Assembly: GCA_963719805.1 (NCBI GenBank)
Contig: CAVRDF010000010.1
Location: 186,001 to 250,000 of the forward strand
Source: JAMXLO01 sp963719805
GTDB taxonomy: Bacteria; Pseudomonadota; Alphaproteobacteria; Acetobacterales; Acetobacteraceae
DNA: 64,000 nt
Reading direction: 5' to 3'
The notes under the pieces are model-generated. The model ran no database searches. It saw only the letters and a list, made by a program, of their open reading frames with translations, and was not told the origin of the DNA. Below are positions 49,476 through 57,671 of this stretch, piece after piece (position 1 is the stretch's first letter; each line of letters starts with the position of its first letter). A program made the translations under genes and the position numbers.

Positions 49476-51122
49476 ATGAACGCGCCGCTGCCAAGGCCTT
49501 CCGGTTTTCTGTATTCGCCGATGTTTCCGCTCGGTCCCGATCGCACGGCGTGGAAGCAGCTGGCGGTCGGTGGCGTGCGCACCGCGACGTGCGACGGGCA
49601 GACGGTGCTGCGGGTTGCTCCCGATGCGCTGAGCGAACTGGCGTTCCAGGCGTTCCGCGATGTGTCGCATCTGCTGCGGCCTGGCCATCTCGCGCAGCTG
49701 CGCGCCATCCTCGATGACCCGGAGGCGAGCGGCAACGACCGGTTTGTCGCACTCGACCTGTTGAAGAACGCCAACATCGCCGCCGGCGGCGTGCTGCCGA
49801 TGTGCCAGGATACCGGCACGGCGATCGTGTTCGGCAAGAAGGGACAGCGGGTCTGGGTCGACGGCGACGAGGAAGAGGCTCTGTCCTGGGGTGTGCATCG
49901 CACCTACACGGAAACCAACCTGCGCTATTCGCAGATGGCGCCGCTGTCGATGTTCGAGGAGGTGAACACCGGCAACAACCTGCCGGTGCAGTTCGACATC
50001 ATGGCCGCGCCCGGCGAGCACCACGCCGACGAGTTCCATCTGATGTTCGTTGCCAAGGGTGGCGGCAGTGCGAACAAGTCATTCCTGTTCCAGGAGACGC
50101 GCGCGATCCTGTCGCCCGAGCGGCTGCTGAAGTACCTCGACGGCAAGATGCGTTCGTTGGGAACATCGGCGTGTCCGCCGTATCATCTGGCCATCGTCAT
50201 CGGCGGCACCAGCGCGGAGATGACGCTGAAGACAGTGAAGCTGGCGTCGACACGCTGGCTGGATACGCTGCCGACAACCGGCAGCAAAGCCGGGCATGCG
50301 ATCCGCGATCTTGAGATGGAACAGAAGGTGCTGGAATTGTCGCGCACGCTGGGTATCGGCGCGCAGTTCGGCGGTAAATACTTCTGTCACGACGTGCGGG
50401 TGATCCGGCTGCCTCGGCATGGTGCTTCGCTGCCGGTGGGTATCGGTGTTTCATGCAGCGCCGATCGGCAAATCCTGGCGAAGATCACGCCGGATGGGGT
50501 GTTTCTGGAGCAGTTGGAGACCGATCCGGCAAAGTATCTGCCGGAGACGACGGATGAGCACCTGGGCGATGATGCGGTTGCGGTGAACCTGAACCGGCCG
50601 ATGGCGGAAATCCGCAAGCAGCTTGCGGCGTATCCGGTGAAGACCCGGCTGATGCTGACGGGCACGATGGTGGTGGCACGCGACATCGCACACGCGAAAC
50701 TGCAGGAGCGGCTGGATCGTGGCGAGGGGCTGCCGGCGTACATCAAGGATCATCCGGTTTACTACGCCGGGCCGGCGAAAACGCCCGCCGGCTATGCGAC
50801 CGGTTCGTTCGGTCCGACCACGGCGGGGCGAATGGACAGCTATGTGCCGGCATTCCAGGCGGCGGGCGGTTCGCTGGTGATGCTGGCGAAGGGCAATCGT
50901 TCGAAAGCCGTGCGCGAGGCCTGCAAGGCCAACGGCGGCTTCTATCTCGGCAGTGTCGGTGGGCCGGCCGCGCGGCTGGCGTTGGACTGCATCCGCAAGG
51001 TCGAAGTGCTGGAGTATCCAGAACTCGGCATGGAAGCGGTGTGGCGGATCGAGGTCGAGAACTTCCCTGCATTCATCGTGGTCGATGACAAGGGCAATGA
51101 TTTTTATGATGGGCTGGAGTGA
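49476..51122 (+). CDS. Class I fumarate hydratase (4Fe-4S)
   Basis: A 548-residue iron-sulfur fumarase of the TCA cycle (FumA/FumB type). The N-terminal alpha domain carries LPMCQDTGTAIVFGKKG, ACPPYHLAIVIGG and GGKYFCHDVRVIRLPRHGAS, giving the three cluster cysteines. The C-terminal domain has GSFGPTTAGRMDSYVP and AKGNRSKAVREAC. Start ATG 49476. This oxygen-sensitive class is often the only fumarase in such bacteria; whether a class II enzyme exists elsewhere cannot be seen. Its stop overlaps the next start by one base. Confidence 0.93.
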   Translation: MNAPLPRPSGFLYSPMFPLGPDRTAWKQLAVGGVRTATCDGQTVLRVAPDALSELAFQAFRDVSHLLRPGHLAQLRAILDDPEASGNDRFVALDLLKNANIAAGGVLPMCQDTGTAIVFGKKGQRVWVDGDEEEALSWGVHRTYTETNLRYSQMAPLSMFEEVNTGNNLPVQFDIMAAPGEHHADEFHLMFVAKGGGSANKSFLFQETRAILSPERLLKYLDGKMRSLGTSACPPYHLAIVIGGTSAEMTLKTVKLASTRWLDTLPTTGSKAGHAIRDLEMEQKVLELSRTLGIGAQFGGKYFCHDVRVIRLPRHGASLPVGIGVSCSADRQILAKITPDGVFLEQLETDPAKYLPETTDEHLGDDAVAVNLNRPMAEIRKQLAAYPVKTRLMLTGTMVVARDIAHAKLQERLDRGEGLPAYIKDHPVYYAGPAKTPAGYATGSFGPTTAGRMDSYVPAFQAAGGSLVMLAKGNRSKAVREACKANGGFYLGSVGGPAARLALDCIRKVEVLEYPELGMEAVWRIEVENFPAFIVVDDKGNDFYDGLE

Positions 51123-51523
51123 TGCGCTTCACCGTCGATCGTATCGACCACATCGTGCTGAACGTGAAGGACGTGGAGATCACGGCCGCGTGGTATCAGC
51201 GTGTCCTCGGAATGGAGCGCGAGGATTTCGGCCCCGATAACCGCACCGCGCTGAAGTTCGGTGGCCAGAAGCTGAACGTGCGGCCGATCGACGCTGATCC
51301 GGGAAGCTGGCCGACCGGTGTGAATGATGCAGCCGGTTCAACCGATGTCTGCTTCATCACGGCAGCGCCGCCCGATGAGGTCGTTGGCCACCTGCACGAA
51401 TGCGGTGTGACGATAGTGAGCGGGCCTGTCGAGCGGACCGGCGCGTTGGGGCCGATACGCTCGGTGTATTGCCGTGATCCGGACGGCAATCTGGTCGAGA
51501 TCGCTTCCTATCAGCCAATCTGA
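51122..51523 (+). CDS. VOC (glyoxalase/bleomycin resistance) superfamily protein
   Basis: A 133-residue vicinal-oxygen-chelate protein made of two beta-alpha-beta-beta-beta units. The first has DRIDHIVLNVKDVEITAAWY with the metal His; the second carries GPIRSVYCRDPDGNLVEIAS with the metal Glu. It resembles small virulence-type or lactoylglutathione-lyase-like members; no specific reaction can be assigned. It starts at an ATG overlapping the fumarase stop (TGATG) and its own stop overlaps the next ATG, so it is part of one long co-translated series. Confidence 0.87.
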   Translation: MRFTVDRIDHIVLNVKDVEITAAWYQRVLGMEREDFGPDNRTALKFGGQKLNVRPIDADPGSWPTGVNDAAGSTDVCFITAAPPDEVVGHLHECGVTIVSGPVERTGALGPIRSVYCRDPDGNLVEIASYQPI

Positions 51524-52071
51524 TGGATAGCATCCTGCGCAACCGTGTGGGTCTTACCGCGTTCGCATGCTTCCTGGCGTCGATCCCGCTTGCCAACTGG
51601 ATGATCGGCCATGTCGGCACGGTCTGTGTGCCGCAGGGTCCATGCCTGGTACCGGTGGCGCCGGGGCTGCTGGCACCGTCGGGGGTGCTTATCGTCGGCG
51701 CCGCGCTGGTGTTGCGCGACGTGGTGCAGCGCTGCCTCGGGCTGACATGGGGCCTGTTGGCTATTGTCATCGGCACGGTGCTGTCCGCGCTGATCGCGCC
51801 GGCGTCGTTGGTGTTCGCCTCCGGTCTGGCATTCGCGCTCAGCGAACTCGCCGACTTTGCTGTGTATACACCGTTGCAGCGGCGGCAGCTCACCCTTGCC
51901 GTGGTTGCGTCGTCGATCGTTGGGCTGCTGGTGGATTCAGTGGTGTTCCTGTCGCTGGCGTTCGGCAGCCTGGATTTCCTCGCCGGTCAGGTTGTCGGCA
52001 AGCTATGGGCAGTGTTGATCGCCATTCCGCTGATGCGTCTGCTGCGCCGGGTCGCGCCCACGCCTGCCTGA
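51523..52071 (+). CDS. VUT/YhhQ-family transporter, probable queuosine-precursor uptake
   Basis: A 182-residue inner-membrane protein of the DUF165/VUT family with six hydrophobic helices (TAFACFLASIPLANWMIG; ALVLRDVVQRCLGLTWGLLA; FALSELADFAVYTPL; LLVDSVVFLSLAFGS). YhhQ-type members import preQ0/preQ1 in E. coli (established). The neighbourhood here, directly overlapping queA and followed by tgt, queF and queG, strongly supports a queuosine-precursor role. The family pattern ELADFAVYTPL and LVDSVVF, with charged residues within helices, is kept. Confidence 0.86.
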   Translation: MDSILRNRVGLTAFACFLASIPLANWMIGHVGTVCVPQGPCLVPVAPGLLAPSGVLIVGAALVLRDVVQRCLGLTWGLLAIVIGTVLSALIAPASLVFASGLAFALSELADFAVYTPLQRRQLTLAVVASSIVGLLVDSVVFLSLAFGSLDFLAGQVVGKLWAVLIAIPLMRLLRRVAPTPA

Positions 52072-53097
52072 TGCAGCTTGCTGCCTTCGACTTCGACTTG
52101 CCGGCTGATCGCATTGCGCAGCATCCGGCCCGGCCTCGCGATGCCGCACGATTGCTGCATGTGGCGCGCGAGGCGGCTACCGACCGCATGGTGCGCGATC
52201 TGCCGGACCTGTTGCGGCCGGGCGATGTGTTGGTGGTCAATGATACGCGGGTGATACCGGCGCAGCTTGCGGCGCACCGCGGCGATGCACGGATTGGGAT
52301 CACGCTGGACCAGCCGTGTGCCGATGGAAGCTGGAACGCGCTGGCGCGCAATGCGCGACGGCTGCATGCCGGCGATGAATTGACGTTCGAGGGCAGTGAC
52401 GTGCTGCGTGCCACTGTCGTGCGGCGCGATCCGGATGGCGGCGTTGTGCTGGCATTCAACCGGCCGGACGAATTGCTACGCGCCGGCGTCTTGGCGCTGC
52501 CGCCGTATATCGAGCGTCCGGCCGGACCGCTGCCGGAGGATTCCCATGATTATCAGACGATGTTCGCGCGGCGCGAGGGTGCCGTGGCGGCACCAACGGC
52601 CGGGCTGCACTTTACCCCGGGGCTCATCGAGGCGCTGGAGCGGCGCGGCGTGCAGCGCGTCACCATCACGCTGCATGTGGGCGCTGGCACGTTTCTGCCG
52701 GTGCGGAGCGATGACGTTGTGCGGCATCACATGCATGCCGAACGCGGCGAGATCGCCGAAGCCGCGGCCGGGGTGATCAATGCAGCCGAGCGTGTCGTCG
52801 CAGTTGGCACCACCAGCTTGCGGCTGCTGGAGACCGCAGCAGCAGAGGACGGGAAAGTCCGTGCGTTCGCCGGCGACACGTCGCTGTTCATATTGCCAGG
52901 CTATCGGTTTCGTGCCGTGGATCTGCTGCTGACCAACTTCCATTTGCCGCGTTCGACGCTGTTCATGCTGGTGTGCGCCTTTGCCGGCACCGCAGCGGAT
53001 GCGTGCGGCCTATGCGCATGCGATCGATGCCGGGTACCGCTTCTATTCGTACGGCGACGCGTGTCTGCTGGAGCGGGCCGGGGAAGGGGCGATATGA
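52071..53097 (+). CDS. queA: QueA, S-adenosylmethionine:tRNA ribosyltransferase-isomerase (one-base frame break)
   Basis: Adds the epoxycyclopentanediol moiety from S-adenosylmethionine to preQ1 in tRNA, giving epoxyqueuosine. From ATG 52071: FDFDLPADRIAQHPARPRD, LLRPGDVLVVNDTRVIPAQL, PTAGLHFTP, HVGAGTFLPVR, TTSLRLLE and NFHLPRSTLFMLV. After AFAGTAA the frame breaks; removing one G at 52997-52998 gives MRAAYAHAIDAGYRFYSYGD and the stop at 53097, about 341 residues. Uncorrected, the frame continues without a stop into tgt as an apparent fusion. Start and stop overlap the neighbouring genes. Confidence 0.9.
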
Positions 53098-54216
53098 CCT
53101 CCTTCGCCCAGCGCATCATTGCCACGGACGGTGCGGCGCGAAGCGGCGTGCTGCACACCGCGCATGGCGATATCGCCACACCGGCGTTCATGCCGGTTGG
53201 CACCGCCGGCACGGTGAAGGCGATGACGGCGGATGCGGTGCGCGTCCACCGGCGCGGACATCGTGTTGGGCAACACCTATCATCTGATGCTGCGCCCTGG
53301 CGCGGAACGCATTGCGCAACTCGGCGGGTTGCATCGCTTCATGGATTGGCCGGGCCCGATCCTGACTGATTCCGGTGGCTTCCAGGTCATGTCGCTGGCC
53401 AAGCTGCGCAAGCTGGATGCGGACGGCGTGACATTCCAGTCGCATCTCGACGGCGCCACGTACCGGCTGACGCCGGAGCGCTCGATCGAAATCCAGCATT
53501 TGCTGGATGCGACCATCACGATGGTGCTGGACGAGTGCACGTCGTTTCCCGCCACGCAGGACGAAGCACGTGCATCGATGCAGTTGTCGATGCGTTGGGC
53601 GCGGCGCTCGCGCGAGGCGTTCCGGGCGCGCGATGGCTATGGCTTGTTCGGCATCGTGCAGGGCAGCGTGTATCCCGAGCTGCGTGCGGAGTCGGCGCGC
53701 GCGCTCACCGATATCGGCTTCGACGGCTATGCCGTCGGCGGCCTGGCGATCGGCGAAGGCCAGGCCACCACGTTCGCCGTGCTGGATGCCACCGTGCCGC
53801 ATCTGCCGGCAGATGCGCCGCGCTATCTGATGGGTGTCGGCACGCCGGACGACATCATCGGCGCGGTGCAGCGCGGCATCGACATGTTCGACTGCGTGAT
53901 CCCGACGCGAGGTGGCCGCACCGCGCGTGCCTACACATCGCGTGGCGTGTTCAATCTTCGCAACGCGCGTTTCGCCGATGATGCCGGTGCGTTGGACGCT
54001 GGGTGCGGCTGTCCGGCTTGCACGCGTCATACCCGCGCCTATCTGCATCATCTGTTCAAGGCCGAGGAGATGCTCGGGCCGATGCTGCTCACCTGGCACA
54101 ATCTGCGCTATTATCAGGACCTGATGCGCGGCCTGCGCGCCGCGATCGCCGATCATCGGCTGGATGCCTTCGCCGCCGCCACACGCGCTGGCTGGGCGCA
54201 TGAGGAGCCGTCATGA
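53094..54216 (+). CDS. tgt: Tgt, queuine/preQ1 tRNA-guanine transglycosylase (one-base frame break)
   Basis: Exchanges the wobble guanine of GUN-anticodon tRNAs for preQ1. ATG 53094 overlaps the queA stop (ATGA). The first 50 residues (SFAQRIIATDGAARSGVLHT; ATPAFMPVGTAGTVKAM) are in frame. One surplus base around 53241-53245 separates them from TGADIVLGNTYHLMLRPG onward. Catalytic features: ILTDSGGFQVMSL with the general-base Asp, FDCVIPTRGGRTA with the nucleophile Asp, and the zinc ligands CGCPACTRHTRAYLHHLF. Corrected length is about 373 residues, normal for bacterial Tgt. Confidence 0.91.
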
Positions 54217-54677
54217 CGCAGGACAACTATAGCGGGCTGACCCAGCTTGGGCATCACGTGGAGCCACCCGCCAATCCGGATACCGCAACGCTGGAGCGCG
54301 TGCCTAATCCTTCGTGCGGGAAGCACTACGTGGTGCGCTTCACCTGCCCGGAATTCACCTCGCTCTGCCCGATCACCGGGCAGCCGGACTTCGCGCATAT
54401 CGTGATCGACTATGTCCCACGTGACTGGATCGTGGAGAGCAAGTCGCTGAAGCTGTATCTCACGTCGTTCCGCAATCACGGCGCATTCCACGAAGCCTGC
54501 ACGATGGCGATCGCTGAAAAGCTCATCGCGCTGCTCGATCCGGTCTGGCTGCGTATCGGCGGCTACTGGTATCCGCGTGGCGGCATTCCGATCGACGTGT
54601 TCTGGCAGACTGGCGCGCCGCCCGATGGCGCGTGGATTCCGCCGCAGGACGTGGCGCCGTACCGCGGACGTGGCTGA
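54213..54677 (+). CDS. queF: QueF, NADPH-dependent 7-cyano-7-deazaguanine (preQ0) reductase
   Basis: Reduces preQ0 to preQ1 before Tgt insertion. The 154-residue unimodular (YkvM-type) form starts MTQDNYSGLTQLGHH. The nucleophilic cysteine is the one in TSLCPITGQPDFAHI, and the QueF motif reads ESKSLKLYLTSFRNHGAFHE. Its presence means the pathway here can accept preQ0, not only preQ1. ATG overlaps the tgt stop and its stop overlaps the queG ATG. Confidence 0.93.
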   Translation: MTQDNYSGLTQLGHHVEPPANPDTATLERVPNPSCGKHYVVRFTCPEFTSLCPITGQPDFAHIVIDYVPRDWIVESKSLKLYLTSFRNHGAFHEACTMAIAEKLIALLDPVWLRIGGYWYPRGGIPIDVFWQTGAPPDGAWIPPQDVAPYRGRG

Positions 54678-55735
54678 TGCCGGACAGCTTGGCTGCGATT
54701 TCCCCGACCGATCTGAAGCCGCAGATTCGCGATCGTGCGCTCGCACTTGGTTTTGACGCTATCGGCTTCTGCCGCGCCGAACTTGGGCTGGAGGCGCGCA
54801 AGCGGCTGGCTGACTTCCTTGCTGCCGGGCAGCACGGCGACATGGGCTGGCTGGAACGCCGCAGCGATCAACGCGCCGATCCACGGAAGCTCTGGCCCGA
54901 CGCGCGCAGTGTCATAGCACTGGGCCTTTCCTATGCGCCGGACGTCGATCCGCTTGCCACTCTTTCGCAGTGCGATCGCGCCACCATTTCGGTCTACGCG
55001 CGCAATCGCGACTACCACGACGTGATGAAAGGCAAGCTGAAGCATCTTGCACAGTTTATCGTGGCGCGTTTTGGTCCGCAGGTGAAAGTGTTTGTCGACA
55101 CCGCGCCGGTGATGGAGAAACCGCTGGCCACGAGCGCCGGATTGGGCTGGCAGGGCAAGCACACCAACCTGGTGTCGCGTACGCACGGTTCGTGGCTGTT
55201 CCTGGGGGAGATCTACACCACGCTCGACATCGATCCGGATGAGCCGCACGCCGATCACTGCGGAAGTTGCCGGCGTTGTCTGGACGTTTGTCCCACGGCG
55301 GCGTTTCCCGCGCCGTACCGGCTCGACGCGACGCGCTGCATTTCCTACCTCACGATCGAACATCACGGGCCGATTCCGCACTGGGCCCGCCCGCTGATGG
55401 GCAATCGTATCTACGGTTGCGATGACTGCCTGGCAGTCTGCCCGTGGAACCGCTTCGCCGCGACAACGCCACACGACAAGCTGCGCGGGCAGGACAAGTT
55501 GACTGCGCCGCGTCTTGCGCAACTGGCGGCATTGGACGATGCCGCCTTCCGCAGCATGTTCAGTGGATCGCCGATCAAGCGGATCGGCCGCAACCGCTTT
55601 GTGCGCAATGTGCTGGTTGCCATCGGCAATTCGGGCGATCCGGCGCTGCGGCCTGTCGCGGCACGGCTGATCGGGGACGCCGACGCGGTGGTCGCAGAGG
55701 CCGCGAGGTGGGCATACGAACGGCTGGAAGCATGA
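54677..55735 (+). CDS. queG: QueG, epoxyqueuosine reductase
   Basis: Final queuosine step: cobalamin- and iron-sulfur-dependent reduction of epoxyqueuosine in tRNA. The 352-residue product has ALGFDAIGFCRAELG at the start, SAGLGWQGKHTNLVSRTHGS near the cobalamin site, two ferredoxin-like clusters (CGSCRRCLDVCPTAAF; GCDDCLAVCPWNRFA) and a HEAT-like C-terminus. ATG 54677 shares its first base with the queF stop. Being the cobalamin-dependent QueG rather than QueH implies a cobalamin supply. Confidence 0.93.
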   Translation: MPDSLAAISPTDLKPQIRDRALALGFDAIGFCRAELGLEARKRLADFLAAGQHGDMGWLERRSDQRADPRKLWPDARSVIALGLSYAPDVDPLATLSQCDRATISVYARNRDYHDVMKGKLKHLAQFIVARFGPQVKVFVDTAPVMEKPLATSAGLGWQGKHTNLVSRTHGSWLFLGEIYTTLDIDPDEPHADHCGSCRRCLDVCPTAAFPAPYRLDATRCISYLTIEHHGPIPHWARPLMGNRIYGCDDCLAVCPWNRFAATTPHDKLRGQDKLTAPRLAQLAALDDAAFRSMFSGSPIKRIGRNRFVRNVLVAIGNSGDPALRPVAARLIGDADAVVAEAARWAYERLEA

Positions 55736-56046
55736 TCGCGCGAACACGTTGCCGTGACGAATGCCGAGGTTCCGGCCGCCTTCGAGCCGGGGTAAGCAAA
55801 GCAGTGCTCAATGGGACAGACCGGGGTTTGCTGCCGAATCCTGCTGAAACCGCGGAGAGTCCTGCGCACATGCTGATCAGGAAGCTCGAAGCAAAGCGGG
55901 GCAGCACCGCGCGAACCTGACGCAGTCGCTCAGGCTCGTGACACGCGCCGAACCTGCTTATTCGCTATGACACGTAGGCAGAAATCGGGAAGCTGACTTC
56001 GGAGAGGATTGCCAGTGAAGCAGGTGGCGGGAACGGGAGGCAGCGG
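55736..56046. other. Gap between queG and the ribbon-helix-helix gene
   Basis: About 310 bases without a convincing gene. Short open stretches on both strands have no start codon or family signature. I saw no tRNA cloverleaf and no terminator with a T-run. Confidence 0.35.
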
Positions 56047-56277
56047 CTGAGCAGGCTGGTCAAGCGCAGCTTCTCACTCGCCGGCCACCGCACCAGTGTC
56101 GCGTTGGAGGAGGAGTTTTGGGCTGCGCTTACGCATATAGCATCGGCGCGGCAACAGACGCTTACGGCGCTGGTCGCTGCAACCGATGCCGAGCGTGGCG
56201 ACAAACGACCCCTGGCTTCCGCTCTGCGTGTGCTGGCATTGTGTGAAATCTCCCGGGTGCCGTTAACCTCTTCCTAA
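56047..56277 (+). CDS. Ribbon-helix-helix domain protein with apparent CTG start
   Basis: A 76-residue protein, too short to stand out. The reading SRLVKRSFSLAGHRTSVALE then FWAALTHIASARQQTLTALV and LASALRVLAL matches the ribbon-helix-helix family (RHH_4) found widely in alphaproteobacteria, whose members begin at this point. The only initiator at that place is CTG at 56047, preceded by a good Shine-Dalgarno (gggagg, 56034-56039 area). There is no ATG, GTG or TTG in frame nearby. Either a rare CTG start or a sequencing error of ATG. Members are predicted DNA-binding proteins. It ends just before another small gene. Confidence 0.68.
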   Translation: MSRLVKRSFSLAGHRTSVALEEEFWAALTHIASARQQTLTALVAATDAERGDKRPLASALRVLALCEISRVPLTSS

Positions 56278-56314
56278 ATTGCGCATCGCAGTATCATCCA
56301 CGCTAAATTTTCAG

Positions 56315-56509
56315 ATGGCGGAAAATCCTATGATGCACGCAATGATCCTCCGAGAACCACCGAAACCGGCGTGCGACGAGCTGATGTTGTCAGACCGCTT
56401 GATTGCGCTTGCCGAGGACGCCGATAAGGCGGGCTTCACCGGGACAGCAGAAAGGCTGGTGACGCTGGCGTGCAGCGTGTTCGACGAAGCGACGAAGAAA
56501 CCGCACTGA
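56315..56509 (+). CDS. Small hypothetical protein
   Basis: About 64 residues from ATG 56315; a TTG at 56279 would add 12 residues and would sit 1 base after the preceding stop. The C-terminal half has a helical, well-formed sequence (LSDRLIALAEDADKAGFTGT, AERLVTLACSVFDEA). No family recognised. Proximity to the ribbon-helix-helix gene suggests they are expressed together. Confidence 0.5.
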   Translation: MAENPMMHAMILREPPKPACDELMLSDRLIALAEDADKAGFTGTAERLVTLACSVFDEATKKPH

Positions 56510-56525
56510 GTGAGCTGTCGTGCCG

Positions 56526-57098
56526 CTATCGTCCGATCACGCCTAGACCGCGCATGAACTGATCGCGGATGCGGGGTGGATCGCGTTCCGTGGTGTCGGC
56601 TGGCTTCTCTTTGTCGATGCGGCAGCCGATGAGCCAGGGCCCGTCCTCACGCAGGGACAGATCGATCAGTTCCTCGAAGGCGGTTTCATCCGCCGCCCAG
56701 GCGCTTTGGCCGATGCCGGCGCCGCGCGCCATTGCCACAATGTCGGCACCCAATTCGGTCGCGGTAAGCTGGCCGCCGGTGATCTGATATGTGCCGTTGT
56801 CCATGATGACGATGGCCAGATTTTTTTGCCCCCGCGCGGCCACCGTGGCCAGCGAACCGACCTGCATCAGGATCGACCCATCGCCTTCCAGCGCGATCAC
56901 CTTGCGCTGTGGCTGCGCCAACGCGACACCGAGCGCGATCGGCACAGCGAGGCCCATGCTGCCGAGCATGTAGAAGTTCTGTGGCCGCCGTCCGGCGGCC
57001 CACAGATCGAAATTGGTATAGCCGATACCACCGATGACGGCTTCGTCGTGCTTCAGGCGTGCCACCATGCGCTTGGTGATGTCGAAGCGGTTCATCAC
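56526..57098 (-). CDS. TPP-dependent decarboxylase, TPP-binding (beta) subunit, sulfopyruvate decarboxylase-like
   Basis: A 190-residue TPP-binding domain: IALEGDGSILMQVGSLATVA is the GDG motif, with MDNGTYQITGG completing the magnesium/TPP site, and NFYMLGSMGLAVPIALGVAL before it. Together with the next subunit this is the split form seen in sulfopyruvate and phosphonopyruvate decarboxylases (ComE/ComD-like). GTG at 57098 or ATG at 57095 gives the shortest start. A better coupled start is ATG at 57144, overlapping the alpha-subunit stop (ATGA). Reading from it requires removing one base at 57111, giving MSLHSKPSGKADQAKVMNRF. The product cleaves a 2-oxo acid to an aldehyde and CO2; the exact substrate is unknown. 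Confidence 0.82.
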   Translation of the reverse strand: MMNRFDITKRMVARLKHDEAVIGGIGYTNFDLWAAGRRPQNFYMLGSMGLAVPIALGVALAQPQRKVIALEGDGSILMQVGSLATVAARGQKNLAIVIMDNGTYQITGGQLTATELGADIVAMARGAGIGQSAWAADETAFEELIDLSLREDGPWLIGCRIDKEKPADTTERDPPRIRDQFMRGLGVIGR

Positions 57099-57140
57099 CT
57101 TGGCCTGGTCGCGCTTTGCCGGATGGTTTGCTGTGGAGAC

Positions 57141-57671
57141 TCATTTCGCGAAGACCTTTCCGCCGGTCAGCAGCGGCGACAGGATGAAAACGCAGGGCGC
57201 GCGCGTGGCGACCGCCTGGGTGATGCTGCGATCGACAATGAATTCCACCTCATCGAGGCGCGTCATCGTGTGGTGCTCGACGGCGAGAGCTTCCAGCACC
57301 GGCCGCATGGTGCGCGCGACCAGCGATTGGCCAATGTTGAACTCGCCGAGCGTGCCACGCTCTGACACGATCATCAGCACGGGAATTTGGAATGGCACGG
57401 CAAGCGAGGCGATGACATTTGGCAATGTGGCGAAGCCGGAGGTCTGCATCAGCACGATGCCGCGCAGGCCGCCCATCCAGGCGCCGGACACGATGCCCAC
57501 CGCTTCCTCCTCGCGTGCGCAGGAGAAGGTGGTAAAGAACGGGTCGGCGTGAATGCCATCGATCAGCGGACGCAGTACGTTGTCCGGCACATAGGTGACC
57601 AGCTTCACCTGATGCCGCTTGAGCACGTCGCGCACGATGCCGTGCCATGTGCCTTGGGCTTCCTCGTCCAT
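57141..57671 (-). CDS. TPP-dependent decarboxylase, pyrimidine-binding (alpha) subunit, sulfopyruvate decarboxylase-like
   Basis: A 176-residue TPP pyrimidine-binding domain. It shows KLVTYVPDNVLRPLIDGI, then CAREEEAVGIVSGAWMGG, where the catalytic glutamate activates TPP, and LMQTSGFATLPNVIASLAVP. The paired small alpha and beta subunits are typical of ComD/ComE sulfopyruvate decarboxylase and relatives. Its ATG directly abuts the Uma2 stop (57672). Its stop shares bases with a possible start of the beta subunit. Confidence 0.85.
   Translation of the reverse strand: MDEEAQGTWHGIVRDVLKRHQVKLVTYVPDNVLRPLIDGIHADPFFTTFSCAREEEAVGIVSGAWMGGLRGIVLMQTSGFATLPNVIASLAVPFQIPVLMIVSERGTLGEFNIGQSLVARTMRPVLEALAVEHHTMTRLDEVEFIVDRSITQAVATRAPCVFILSPLLTGGKVFAK

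Noticed and set aside
51400..51523. A preQ1 riboswitch ahead of the queuosine genes
   Set aside because: There is no untranslated leader: the transporter start overlaps the VOC stop, so no room for an aptamer.
51567..53369. A QueA-Tgt fusion protein with an N-terminal extension
   Set aside because: The open frame covers the transporter out of frame, then queA and the start of tgt; both gene ends are recovered by one-base corrections and the ATGA overlap at 53094-53097 marks the boundary.
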